Shown here one piece after another: positions 39,072-47,609 of a stretch of DNA of 47,627 bases (position 1 is its first letter; every line of letters starts with the position of its first letter). Origin of the DNA: Candidatus Kuenenia stuttgartensis (GTDB lineage Bacteria > Planctomycetota > Planctomycetia > Planctomycetales > Planctomycetaceae); contig CAMDPK010000040.1 of assembly GCA_945904015.1 (NCBI GenBank), positions 1 through 47,627 on the forward strand. Direction: 5' to 3'. The position numbers and the translations under genes were made by a program. Under the pieces are notes generated by a model that was not told the DNA's origin, made no database searches, and saw only the letters and a list, made by a program, of their open reading frames with translations.

Positions 39072-41396
39072 ATGAACGACCGAAGTTCGTTACTTGTTGC
39101 CCGGCCGAAAGCCGAAAGCCGATGGCCGACCGCCGTGGTACCGTTTTTATTGAGTCTGTGTCTGCCGTCGCTGACACCAGCCGCCGACGAGCAACTCGTT
39201 AAGGCATTGCGAACGCTCGACGCGAACGTCGTCCCCGCCGCCGAACGCGAGTCGATGGCCAATCAAGTCCGCGATCAACAGCGGCAACTCCTCCGAGACG
39301 CCAACGAGCGCAGCACCGTCGAATGGCGGCAGATCAAGAGTCGCAACGACTGGGAGCGGTTCCGAAAACAGAAGCTCGACGAGTTGAAGAAGTCGCTCGG
39401 CACATGGCCGGACCCGCCGCAGTCCGTCCCCGTGCGAGTCGCTTCCTCTTTCGACGGCGACGGCTTCGTCATCGAGAACATCCTGTTCGAGAGCCGCCCC
39501 GGATGGTGGGTGACGGCAAATCTGTACCGCCCCACAAAGCCACGCGAGTCGATGCCCGGCATCCTGATCTGTCACGCGCATCACACACCGAAGGAACACG
39601 GCGAACTGCAAGACATGGGGATGACCTGGGCACGCGCCGGCTGCGTCGTGCTGGTCATGGATCAACTCGGCCACGGCGAGCGGCGGCAGCATCCGTTCGC
39701 AACCGCCGCCGATTTCGACAAACCGTTCCGAGTCGGCCACGCCGACTACGCGTTCCGTTTCGACAGCGCGATCCAACTGCAACTTGTCGGCGAGAGCCTC
39801 GTCGGTTGGATGGCCTGGGACATGATGCGCGGAGTTGATGTGCTGCTGGCTCGGCCCGGAGTTGATCCGAAGAAACTGATCCTGCTCGGAGCCGTCGCGG
39901 GCGGAGGTGATCCCGTCGCCGTGACCGGTGCGTTGGACGAACGATTTGCAGCGGTCGTGCCGTTCAACTTCGGCGGCCCGCAACCGGAGACTCGTCATCC
40001 GCTCCCCGACGATGCCGAGGCTTCATTCAATTACGCCGGGGGCGGCAGTTGGGAATCGACTCGCAACCTTCGCGACTCGGCGGCTCATGGCTTTCTGCCG
40101 TGGGTGATCGTCGGCGGCATCTCGCCACGGCGGTTGGTCTACGCTCACGAGTTCAAGTGGGATCAAGACCGCGATCCCGTTTGGAAACGACTGCAAACGA
40201 TCTTCGGCTTTTACGGCCACGCCGACTTCCTCACCTTCACCCACGGCCAAGGAGCCGTCACCGGCTCGTCGCCGCAGGACTCGCATTGCACGCACATCGG
40301 TAAGACACATCGCGTGCGGATTCACGAATCCTTCCGTTCGTGGTTCGGCATCGAGGTGTCTCCGGAAACAGAGTTCAGTGCGCGTCTGCCGGCCGACCGC
40401 TTGCGGTGCTGGACGCCGGAGCTGAAACAAGAACTGCAACCCAAATCACTCGCCGCGATGACGACCTTCCTGGCGGATCAATTCGCCGCTCGAAACCGAC
40501 GAGCCCAATCCAATCCGGTCTTCTTCGAAGAGTTTCACAAAATGCTGCGACATCGCTGGGCAGTTTTGCTGGGGACCGCTTCCCAAAATCCGCTGGTGGC
40601 GGAGCAACGTGTCCGACAAGAAACGATCGGAGAGACCCGCACCGATGCCGTCGTGCTCATTAGCTCGTCCGGCAATCGCATCCCGATTTTGTTACTCAAG
40701 CCCCAAAAATTGCGGGACCGGCAACCCATCGTCGTCGCGATCTGCTCGCAAGGCAAAGAGCGACTGCTGAAAGGACGATCGCAGGAGATCGCCGAATTGC
40801 TCGAACAGGGAGCGCCCGTTTGCCTCGTCGATCCGCGCGGGATCGGCGAATCGAAGCTCGGCGACAGTCATGGCCGCCGCAGTTCGGCGACGTCGATGTC
40901 GTCCACGGCCTTGATGCTCGGCACACCGCTGCTCGGCCAGCAACTGCGCGACGTGCGCCTGGTGCTGTCGTGGCTGCGTGAGCAACCCGATCTGAAAAAC
41001 CGCCGCTTCGCGCTGTGGGGCGAATCGCTCACGCCGCCGAATCCCGACACCGCCCTGTTTCGTCAACCGCGTGACGACGACGGAGCATTGCCAGCGCCGT
41101 CCGAACCACAAGCTCCACTACTCGCGCTGCTGACTGGCCTGTTTGAGGATGACCTCTCCGCAATCTACACCGCTGGCGGCCTGACGAGTTGGCGTTCGCT
41201 GTTGTCCGACTACCTGGTCCTGACCGCTCACGATAGTCTCGTCCCCGGAGCACTGACCGCCAGCGACATCGTCGATCTGATCGAACCGTTTCGTTCTGAT
41301 CGGCGCGTCCGCATCGAAGCCGCTGTCGATGGCTGGAATCGTTTGGCTCCCAACACTCCGAAACGCGATGGCCCGGCGAAGTGGCTGACCAACTGA
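39072..41396 (+). CDS. Exported double alpha/beta-hydrolase (acetyl-xylan-esterase-like)
   Basis: 774 residues. I picked the ATG giving a signal-like start (MNDRSSLLVARPKAES, then TAVVPFLLSLCLPSL); the longer frame enters the divergent region. The first hydrolase unit (about 130-420) has ILICHAHHTPKEHGE, LVMDQLGHGERR and a nucleophile elbow reading GAVAGGG (273-279), where G.S.G is expected, so the serine is replaced by Val275 and this unit looks dead. The second unit (about 540-770) has DPRGIGESK and an elbow WGESLTP with Ser652. Such tandem proteins are common in planctomycete polysaccharide loci. One unit could bind while the other deacetylates; this is inference. A hairpin follows the stop. 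Confidence 0.8.
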   Translation: MNDRSSLLVARPKAESRWPTAVVPFLLSLCLPSLTPAADEQLVKALRTLDANVVPAAERESMANQVRDQQRQLLRDANERSTVEWRQIKSRNDWERFRKQKLDELKKSLGTWPDPPQSVPVRVASSFDGDGFVIENILFESRPGWWVTANLYRPTKPRESMPGILICHAHHTPKEHGELQDMGMTWARAGCVVLVMDQLGHGERRQHPFATAADFDKPFRVGHADYAFRFDSAIQLQLVGESLVGWMAWDMMRGVDVLLARPGVDPKKLILLGAVAGGGDPVAVTGALDERFAAVVPFNFGGPQPETRHPLPDDAEASFNYAGGGSWESTRNLRDSAAHGFLPWVIVGGISPRRLVYAHEFKWDQDRDPVWKRLQTIFGFYGHADFLTFTHGQGAVTGSSPQDSHCTHIGKTHRVRIHESFRSWFGIEVSPETEFSARLPADRLRCWTPELKQELQPKSLAAMTTFLADQFAARNRRAQSNPVFFEEFHKMLRHRWAVLLGTASQNPLVAEQRVRQETIGETRTDAVVLISSSGNRIPILLLKPQKLRDRQPIVVAICSQGKERLLKGRSQEIAELLEQGAPVCLVDPRGIGESKLGDSHGRRSSATSMSSTALMLGTPLLGQQLRDVRLVLSWLREQPDLKNRRFALWGESLTPPNPDTALFRQPRDDDGALPAPSEPQAPLLALLTGLFEDDLSAIYTAGGLTSWRSLLSDYLVLTAHDSLVPGALTASDIVDLIEPFRSDRRVRIEAAVDGWNRLAPNTPKRDGPAKWLTN

Positions 41397-41399
41397 CCC

Positions 41400-41463
41400 G
41401 GAGGATGGGCACTCTTGCCCGTCCGGAATCGAAAATCGGGACGGGCAAGAGTGCCCATCCTCC
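41400..41463. repeat. REPIN-like hairpin, GGAGGATGGGCACTC family
   Basis: GGAGGATGGGCACTCTTGCC... at 41400 pairs with the complement ending 41463; each arm folds as GGGCA-CTCT-TGCCC. It starts three bases after the esterase-like stop and ends 16 bases before the aldolase ATG. Confidence 0.92.
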
Positions 41464-41479
41464 GACCAATGGAAACCCC

Positions 41480-42259
41480 ATGATTCGCAACGCTGTCAAA
41501 CACAAACTCCGCGAGGGCGGGGTCTCGATCGGCACGATGCTGTTCGAGTTCAACACGACCGGCATCGCTCGCATCGCTGCCAACGCCGGGGCCGAGTTTG
41601 CTCTCTTCGACATGGAGCACTCCGGCTGGAGCATCGAAACGATCCGCATGTTGATCGCCACGACGCCGAAGGCTGAGTTGGTCCCGATCGTCCGCATCCC
41701 CGCGACCGAATACCACTTCGTGGCCAACGTGCTCGACATGGGCGCGATGGGAGTCATGGTCCCGATGTGCGAGAGCGCTGACCAAGCTCGACTGCTGGTC
41801 AGCTCGGCCAAGTATCCGCCGGACGGTCGCCGAGGTGCCGCCTTCGCCATCGCTCACGACGACTACCGCGGCAGTTCAATCCCGGAGACTGTCCAATCCG
41901 CGAACGATGAAACGCTTTTGATTGCCCAGATCGAAACCGCTCGCGGCCTGGAGAACGTCGAAGAGATCGCCGCCGTCCCCGGCATCGACGCATTGTGGAT
42001 CGGCCTCTACGACCTGACGTTGTCGCTCGGCGTCGCAGGTCAAATGAATCACCCCGATGTCCTCGCGGCGACCGATCGCGTTTTCGCCGCGTGCCACGCT
42101 CACAACAAGTCACCGGCGGTGCTCGTGACCAGCATCGCGGAAGGGGAAGCCCAACTCGCACGCGGCTTCAAACTCATCGCCTACGGCGGCGACCTGTGGC
42201 TGTATCAGGCCGCACTCCGCGCCGGGATCAAGAGGCTGCGCGAGTCGCCATCCTCGTAG
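41480..42259 (+). CDS. HpcH/HpaI-type class II aldolase
   Basis: 259 residues, ATG start just after the hairpin; the longer frame translates the repeat and is rejected. It cleaves 2-keto-3-deoxy acids (rhamnonate, hydroxy-heptenedioate type) to pyruvate and an aldehyde. Motifs: MLFEFNT, ALFDMEHSGWS (catalytic His and base region), VPIVRIP, GAMGVMVPMCE, the metal ligands in IAQIETARG and, later, LWIGLYDLTLSLG. Length and order fit the HpcH/HpaI aldolase/citrate lyase family. The specific substrate cannot be told. No pathway partner is adjacent. The TAG stop is donated by the next hairpin. Confidence 0.9.
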   Translation: MIRNAVKHKLREGGVSIGTMLFEFNTTGIARIAANAGAEFALFDMEHSGWSIETIRMLIATTPKAELVPIVRIPATEYHFVANVLDMGAMGVMVPMCESADQARLLVSSAKYPPDGRRGAAFAIAHDDYRGSSIPETVQSANDETLLIAQIETARGLENVEEIAAVPGIDALWIGLYDLTLSLGVAGQMNHPDVLAATDRVFAACHAHNKSPAVLVTSIAEGEAQLARGFKLIAYGGDLWLYQAALRAGIKRLRESPSS

Positions 42260-42333
42260 TCCGGACGCCCACGTCCGGACAATTCGATTGTTTTTGAACC
42301 GCTGAATCGACCGGACGTGGGCGTCCGGTCGAC
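42255..42333. repeat. REPIN-like hairpin, CGTAGTCCGGACG family
   Basis: CGTAG + GTCCGGACG-CCC-ACGTCCGGAC, a 30-base spacer, then GACCGGACGTGGGCGTCCGG. Related to, but distinct from, 19370-19425. Its GTAG provides the stop codon of the aldolase gene. Confidence 0.92.
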
Positions 42334-42406
42334 TTTCATTCTTTCCCATCGTGCGGCCGACCGATTACTGTGATGTGGCCTTGAACGCCCGCCACGGAGT
42401 TCCGTC

Positions 42407-43819
42407 ATGCGTGACACGCCCAACACGAAGCCGATCTGCCGAGGCCCGGCCACTCGCCGCGAGTTCCTGCGCGTCGGAGTGTCGGCCTTGGGCGGCATGA
42501 GCTTGGCGGATCTCTTGGCCGCTCGCGCCGCGGCGGGAACAAACACAACCGGCGAACTGCCAACCTCCGTCATCCTGTTCTGGATGTGGGGTGGGCCGAG
42601 CCAGATTGAGACGTTCGATCCGAAGCCAAATGCTCCGTCGGAATATCGCGGGCCGTTTCGACCGATACCGACCTCGGTGCCGGGGATCGAGATTTGCGAG
42701 TTGTTCCCGCAGCTTGCAAAGATGGCCGACAAGTACTCGCTGATCCGTTCGCTGCATCACGAGATGGCGTCGCACAACGACGGCTCGATTGAATTGCTCA
42801 CCGGCAAGACACCCAGCATCGCCGATGCGACTTCGACGGCGAAGTCGGAACATCCCGATCTCGGCATGATCGCCAGTCGCCTGCGAGGCTCGCACGCCAA
42901 CGGCCTGCCGCAGTACATCGGCATTCCGACGCAGCCGTTCATGACTCGGCCGCAGTACCTGGGAGTCAGTCACTCCGCATTCGTCACCGGCGATCCGTCG
43001 GCAGAAAACTTTAAGCCGGCCAACTTGTCGATTCACGGCGGACTCAACGCTCGCCGGCTAGACGATCGCATCGGGCTTGCGAAGCAATTCGACCAACACC
43101 GTAGGCGAGTCGCTCCCGCGACTCGCATTCCCTCAATTGACGTCGATACCACCGAGGGCCTCGAAGCCTTCCATCAACAAGCCTTCCAACTCCTCACGAG
43201 CACGTCCGTCGCGAATGCTTTCGATCTCACTCGCGAAGACCCGAAGCTCCGCGACCGCTACGGCCGACATCTGTGGGGCCAAAGCTGTCTGCTCGCGCGA
43301 CGTTTGGCCGAGGCGGGTGCGGGAGTCGTCACCATCGACGCGCTGGCTCCGAAGCTCGGTATGCCGCTCTACTTCAGTTGGGACGACCACGCGAATGCGC
43401 AACCCGGTTGGGACATGGCCAAAGGGATGACCTTGCGAGCCGAATACATGGACCCGGCCCTCTCCGCTCTGATCGAAGACATCCACCAGCGTGGCCTCGA
43501 CGAAAAAATCCTCGTCGTCGCCGTCGGCGAGTTCGGCCGCACTCCGCGCGTCTCGATGAACAGCGGCAACCTTGGCCGAGACCACTGGCCGCAAGCCCAA
43601 TCCGCGCTGATCGCCGGCGGAGGACTCCGCATGGGCCAAGTCGTCGGAGCCACCAACTCGAAAGCCGAATACCCCGCCGAGCGCCCGCTCCACCCGCAAG
43701 ACTTGCTCGCCACGATCTACCACCACCTCGGCATCAACCACCGCCACGAGTTCCCCGACTTCTCCGGACGCCCGATCCCGGTCCTCTCCCACGGCGAACC
43801 GATTCGCGAACTCGTGTGA
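42407..43819 (+). CDS. DUF1501 family exported protein
   Basis: 470 residues, ATG after GGAGTTCCGTC. The N-terminus has a twin-Arg signal, ATRREFLRVGVSALGGMSLA. DUF1501 belongs to the alkaline-phosphatase/sulfatase-like fold: WMWGGPSQIETFDPK at the start, LIRSLHHEMASHNDG, WDDHANAQPGWD, GEFGRTPRV and GRDHWPQ are all visible, supplying the metal-binding Asp/His residues. In planctomycetes these genes usually sit beside a DUF1549/DUF1553 cytochrome-like gene, but none is present here. Residues around 232-242 (RRRVAPATRIP) come from a small palindrome inserted in the frame. Substrate unknown. Confidence 0.92.
   Translation: MRDTPNTKPICRGPATRREFLRVGVSALGGMSLADLLAARAAAGTNTTGELPTSVILFWMWGGPSQIETFDPKPNAPSEYRGPFRPIPTSVPGIEICELFPQLAKMADKYSLIRSLHHEMASHNDGSIELLTGKTPSIADATSTAKSEHPDLGMIASRLRGSHANGLPQYIGIPTQPFMTRPQYLGVSHSAFVTGDPSAENFKPANLSIHGGLNARRLDDRIGLAKQFDQHRRRVAPATRIPSIDVDTTEGLEAFHQQAFQLLTSTSVANAFDLTREDPKLRDRYGRHLWGQSCLLARRLAEAGAGVVTIDALAPKLGMPLYFSWDDHANAQPGWDMAKGMTLRAEYMDPALSALIEDIHQRGLDEKILVVAVGEFGRTPRVSMNSGNLGRDHWPQAQSALIAGGGLRMGQVVGATNSKAEYPAERPLHPQDLLATIYHHLGINHRHEFPDFSGRPIPVLSHGEPIRELV
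43100..43126. repeat. Palindrome inside the DUF1501 coding sequence
   Basis: CGTAG followed by GCGAGTCG-CTCCC-GCGACTCGC: one GTAG foot plus one foldback, i.e. a single half of the double elements, read in frame as RRRVAPATR. Confidence 0.8.
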
Positions 43820-43827
43820 TGACGTGG

Positions 43828-44706
43828 TTACGTTGACGGTTGGAGCAGACGTACGCGTTCGCGAATCATTGACGCGATCTCGATTTCCGAATGCTTGTTT
43901 GCGTCAACATACCCGTCATGATCGAACACGCCTTCGACCTCCGCATTATCAAAGCGAACAAACATCACTCGTTCGTCTTGTTTTGAATTGATGATCTTTC
44001 GAATTGACCGAAATTCAATACCGCACCATTTCTTATTGGCGTAGTCCTCTGACAGAAACACGACGATCAGCTTTGACCGATTACCGTACAAATCCTGGAG
44101 TGCGGTATCGAGGTTTGGTGCGGCCAGTTGGGACTTGTAAAAGTTGTCGTAGAAGACGGTGTTTTTCCCAAGAACACGCACTAACTGCTTCGCGACCGCT
44201 TCGATGTATGGGCGAGCTTCCCCTGGAAATGAGAGAGCCACATTGAAGTCGTGATTGCGGATGTTGACAAGCGGCTGATCGGTGAAAGGAATCTCTGGAT
44301 ATCCAACTTGGGTGAGGGCGAGACTCAAGTCCTCGTCCTTGAGTGACCAGTGACCGCGATAAAACTCCGAGTCGTCGATATCCAATTGATGTCGTAGTTG
44401 ATGAAGCACATCATTCGGTATTGGCGGGTATGAGTCGAGAAATTGAAAGTCAATTTCGACGTGCTGACCGCTTGTGTTGATGCCAAGTATCTGTCCAAGC
44501 CGTGCATCCTGTTTGAGGTCAGATTCAAACCCGAATATTGCAGGGAGCTGGTTCAGTAGCCTGTTCTGTTCCGCGGTGAATTGGCAGTATTGATTGATTA
44601 GGCGGGTCGGCGTGCATTCGTTGGACTTCAAGCACCTTTCAAGCAGCATAGCCTCAGCGTTCCCGTTCCATGAATCGCCATAACTGCTGATCAATAGATG
44701 AAACAT
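43828..44706 (-). CDS. TIR-domain protein, candidate anti-phage effector
   Basis: 292 residues from ATG 44706 (MFHLLISSYG); a TTG twelve codons upstream opens the longer frame but is unlikely. The C-terminal half (about 152-285) is a TIR domain: HDFNVALSFPGEARPYIEAV, a strand-turn VFYDNFYKSQL, LIVVFLSEDYANKKWCGIEF (Glu231 in the place of the NADase catalytic Glu) and VMFVRFDNAEV. The N-terminal part contains a motif IEIDFQFLDSYPPIPND-like and HWSLKDEDLS (119-127) that resembles a domain seen in other bacterial defence proteins; I cannot name it with certainty. The region is visibly AT-richer than its neighbours and the gene stands alone, which suggests horizontal gain. Bacterial TIR proteins usually deplete NAD after phage sensing; this role is inferred from the family. 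Confidence 0.83.
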   Translation of the reverse strand: MFHLLISSYGDSWNGNAEAMLLERCLKSNECTPTRLINQYCQFTAEQNRLLNQLPAIFGFESDLKQDARLGQILGINTSGQHVEIDFQFLDSYPPIPNDVLHQLRHQLDIDDSEFYRGHWSLKDEDLSLALTQVGYPEIPFTDQPLVNIRNHDFNVALSFPGEARPYIEAVAKQLVRVLGKNTVFYDNFYKSQLAAPNLDTALQDLYGNRSKLIVVFLSEDYANKKWCGIEFRSIRKIINSKQDERVMFVRFDNAEVEGVFDHDGYVDANKHSEIEIASMIRERVRLLQPST

Positions 44707-44755
44707 TGTCGGTATTTCCGCTATTGGCTCGAACGCGAACAAACACGACGTTGTC

Positions 44756-46183
44756 TCACCGATTCGGCCGGTACATGTGCGTGGCTTGGCCGATGAAGGC
44801 TTCGGCGGCTTCCATGAGGGTTTCGCTGAGCGTCGGGTGCGGGTGGATGCTGTCGGCGAGGTCGCGGGCGACGGCGGCGGTTTCGACGGCGAGCACGCCT
44901 TCGGAGATCAACTCACCCGCGCCGGCTCCGACGATGCCGACGCCGAGGATGCGTTCGGTTTTGTTTTCGACGATCAGTTTCGTCAGGCCCTCGGTGCGAG
45001 CCAGCGATTGGGCGCGGCCGCTGGCGGCCCAGGCGAAGCGGATGACTTTCACGTCGCGTTCTTGAGCCTTCGCTTCGGTTTCGGTGAGGCCGCACCAGGC
45101 GAGTTCCGGGTCGGTGAAGACGACGGCGGGGATCGCGATGTTGTCGAACTCGGCCGGTTCGCCGACGAGCGCTTCGATGGCGACCTTCGCCTCGCGCGTG
45201 GCTTTATGAGCCAGCATCGGTTCGCCCGCGACGTCACCGATGGCGAGGATGTTCGGATCGGCGGTACGGCAGCAGCGGTCGATCTTGATGAAACCCTTCT
45301 CGTCGATTTGGACCTTCGTGTTTTCGAGACCCAGGTTCTTGCTGTTCGGCTTGCGGCCGACAGAGACGAGGACTCGGTCGAAGGTCTGCTTCGTAGGTTG
45401 GGACTCCGTCCCGACCCCCTCCCCCTGCAACTCCGCAACGATGCCAGCTTTGCTCGCAGCCAAACTGAGCACCTTCGTATTGACGTGAATTGCCTTGAAC
45501 TGACCTTCGAGCCGCTTCTGCAACGGCCGCACGAGGTCTCGGTCGGCGGCGGCGAGGATCACCGGCAATGCTTCGACGACCGTGACTTCGCTGCCGAGCG
45601 CGGCGTAAACGCAGCCCATCTCCAGCCCGATGTAGCCGCCGCCGATGACCAGCAGCTTCTTCGGGATGTCTTCCAGCGCGAGTGCTCCAGTCGAGTCCAT
45701 CACGCGCGGGTCGCCAATCGCAAACATCGGCGGCATCGCCGGCTGTGAGCCGGTCGCGATCACCGCTTTATCGAACGTCAGTTGCTCGGTCGAACCATCC
45801 GGCTTGGCGAGGTTCAGCGTGTTCGAGTTCGCGAACGTCGCGCGCGCCTGCACCAGCGTCACTCCGCGAGCCTTGCACAAACTCTGAATGCCGCCAGTCA
45901 GTTGTCCGATGACACCGTTCTTGAACGCTCGCAACTTGTCGAGGTCGATCTTCGGCTTGCCAAACGTCAGCCCATGCTCGGCCGCGTCGGCCGCCTCGTG
46001 AATCAACTTGGCGACGTGCAACAACGCCTTCGACGGAATGCACCCACGCTGCAAACAGACACCGCCGGGATTGGTCTCCTCATTCACGAGGATCACTTTC
46101 TTCCCATGATCCGCCGCCGCAAACGCCGCCGGATACCCGCCTGGGCCGGCTCCGATCACCACAATTTCCGCATGTTGGGACAT
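44756..46183 (-). CDS. lpdA: Dihydrolipoyl dehydrogenase (E3)
   Basis: 475 residues. Reoxidises dihydrolipoamide of 2-oxoacid dehydrogenase complexes with NAD. Motifs: [13 protein letters not shown] (8-20), redox-active Cys43/Cys48 in [19 protein letters not shown]-binding [36 protein letters not shown], and C-terminal [14 protein letters not shown] with the catalytic His. All expected residues are present. Residues about 257-265 (VGTESQPTK) come from an inserted repeat, in a loop before the strand [11 protein letters not shown], so activity is probably kept. Second gene after the E2 gene, 100 bp apart. Confidence 0.95.
   Translation of the reverse strand: MSQHAEIVVIGAGPGGYPAAFAAADHGKKVILVNEETNPGGVCLQRGCIPSKALLHVAKLIHEAADAAEHGLTFGKPKIDLDKLRAFKNGVIGQLTGGIQSLCKARGVTLVQARATFANSNTLNLAKPDGSTEQLTFDKAVIATGSQPAMPPMFAIGDPRVMDSTGALALEDIPKKLLVIGGGYIGLEMGCVYAALGSEVTVVEALPVILAAADRDLVRPLQKRLEGQFKAIHVNTKVLSLAASKAGIVAELQGEGVGTESQPTKQTFDRVLVSVGRKPNSKNLGLENTKVQIDEKGFIKIDRCCRTADPNILAIGDVAGEPMLAHKATREAKVAIEALVGEPAEFDNIAIPAVVFTDPELAWCGLTETEAKAQERDVKVIRFAWAASGRAQSLARTEGLTKLIVENKTERILGVGIVGAGAGELISEGVLAVETAAVARDLADSIHPHPTLSETLMEAAEAFIGQATHMYRPNR
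45392..45415. repeat. Half REPIN inside the lpdA coding sequence
   Basis: 24 bases identical to 23935-23958, containing the GTAG foot and one foldback GGGAC-TCC-GTCCC. It is read in frame on the minus strand. Confidence 0.92.
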
Positions 46184-46200
46184 GACACACCTTCATAACT

Positions 46201-46270
46201 TTGTGCCTTTGTGCCTTTGTGCCTTTGTGGTTCAACCATTTTTCACCACAAAGGCACGAAGGCACAAAGG
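46201..46270. terminator. Inverted repeat of GTGCCTTT units
   Basis: Three tandem TTGTGCCT units then GTGGTTCAACC on the left; CCACAAAGGCACGAAGGCAC on the right. Between the E2 stop and the lpdA start on the minus strand. It could attenuate the downstream gene; it is not of the GTAG class. Confidence 0.6.
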
Positions 46271-46283
46271 AAAACAATTCAGA

Positions 46284-47585
46284 CTAGGTCTCGGCCAGCA
46301 AAGCGAAGAAATCACTCAACAGTTGTCCGAGCTTGACCACGAAGCGTGCTCCGTCGGCTCCGTTGATGACTCGGTGGTCGTAGCTGAGGGAGAGCGGGAG
46401 CATCAAGCGTTCGACGACCGCTCCGCCGTGGAGTTTCAGTTCGGTGCGGCTGCGGCTGAGGCCGAGGATCGCGACTTCGGGCCAGTTGACGATTGGCGTG
46501 AAGGCTGTGCCGCCGATGCTGCCGAGGTTCGTGATCGTGAACGTCGCGCCGCTCATCTCATCGGGCTTGAGCTTCTTCTCGCGAGCACGAGCGGCAAGGT
46601 CGGCCAGGTCGGCAGCGATTTGGACGATGCTCTTTTGGTCGACGTTCTTCACGACCGGAACGAGCAAGCCGTTGGGCGTGTCGACCGCACAGCCGATATG
46701 GTAGTAGCGTTTCAGGACCAACTCGCCCTTGGCCGAATCGAGGCTGGCGTTGACGTGCGGAAACGCCTTGAGCGCGGGAACCAGCGCCTTCATCACGATG
46801 GCGGTCATCGTCACCTTTGGGCCATTCTTGCCGAGCGTCTCTCCGAAGTGTTTGCGAGCCTCTTCAAGATCGGTGATGTCGATCAGATCATGCTGAGTGA
46901 CGTGCGGGATCGTCTGCCACGCCATGCTCAGGTTTGTGGCCGACACCTTCGCAATCTTGTTCTGAGCTTGCCGCTCGACCGGTCCGAACTGACTGAAGTC
47001 GGGCAGCGGCGGAGTTGCGATCAGGCCGCCACCAAACGGCGCGGAGGCTCGACCTTCGAGGATGTTCTTGACGTAGTTCTGCACGTCCTCTTGCGTGATC
47101 CGTCCGCCAGGACCGGTGCCAGTGACTTGATGCAGATCGACGCCGAGATCGCGTGCCAGTCGCCGAGTGGCGGGGCCAGCGGGCGCGGGCGGGCGGGTAT
47201 CGTTCGTAGTCCCGCCTTTAGGCGGAATGTCTGATTTCGGAGTTGGGACAGCAACGGATTGCAAGACCGGAATCGGTGTCATTGCCTTCGCGGGAGTTGG
47301 TGCAGTTACGGGCGCAGCGGTTCCGCCTGAACGCGGTACTACGGAACTGCTGGCTTCGATGCTCAGCAGCGGCGCGCCGATCGGGACCGACTGGCCGGCG
47401 GAGACGAGCACCTTCGCAACGGTGCCGGCGTGCGGGCATTCGAGTTCGACGACCGCCTTCTCGGTTTCGAGATCCATGACCACCTGGCCAGCGGTCAGCA
47501 CGTCTCCGGCTTTGACTTTGATCTCGGCGATGTCGACGGTTTTCACGCCGTCGGAGACTTCAGGCAGTTTGAATTCGATGGACAT
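46284..47585 (-). CDS. Dihydrolipoamide acyltransferase (E2) of a 2-oxoacid dehydrogenase
   Basis: 433 residues. One lipoyl domain (1-78) with the lipoyl-lysine Lys43 in DLETEKAVVELE; an Ala/Pro/Thr-rich linker (79-136); an E1/E3-binding domain (137-172: ATRRLARDLGVDLHQVTGTG); and the acyltransferase core to the end with DHRVINGADGARF (His404). Most E2 proteins have Asp four residues after this His, whereas Asn is found here. The linker contains two pieces of a repeat element (80-90, 120-129). Neighbour order, E2 then lpdA, suggests an operon starting with E1 upstream of the window. Acetyl- versus branched-chain specificity cannot be told without E1, so no gene symbol is given. Confidence 0.92.
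   Translation of the reverse strand: MSIEFKLPEVSDGVKTVDIAEIKVKAGDVLTAGQVVMDLETEKAVVELECPHAGTVAKVLVSAGQSVPIGAPLLSIEASSSVVPRSGGTAAPVTAPTPAKAMTPIPVLQSVAVPTPKSDIPPKGGTTNDTRPPAPAGPATRRLARDLGVDLHQVTGTGPGGRITQEDVQNYVKNILEGRASAPFGGGLIATPPLPDFSQFGPVERQAQNKIAKVSATNLSMAWQTIPHVTQHDLIDITDLEEARKHFGETLGKNGPKVTMTAIVMKALVPALKAFPHVNASLDSAKGELVLKRYYHIGCAVDTPNGLLVPVVKNVDQKSIVQIAADLADLAARAREKKLKPDEMSGATFTITNLGSIGGTAFTPIVNWPEVAILGLSRSRTELKLHGGAVVERLMLPLSLSYDHRVINGADGARFVVKLGQLLSDFFALLAET
47205..47343. repeat. Split REPIN in the E2 linker coding region
   Basis: CGTAGT...CCGCCTTTAGGCGG at 47205-47227 is matched in inverse orientation at 47321-47343 (TTCCGCCTGAACGCGGTACTACG-like), with a 93-bp spacer. Both ends are in the E2 reading frame. 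Confidence 0.85.
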
Positions 47586-47609
47586 TGGGGTGTTCGCGGA
47601 TGCTTGAGC

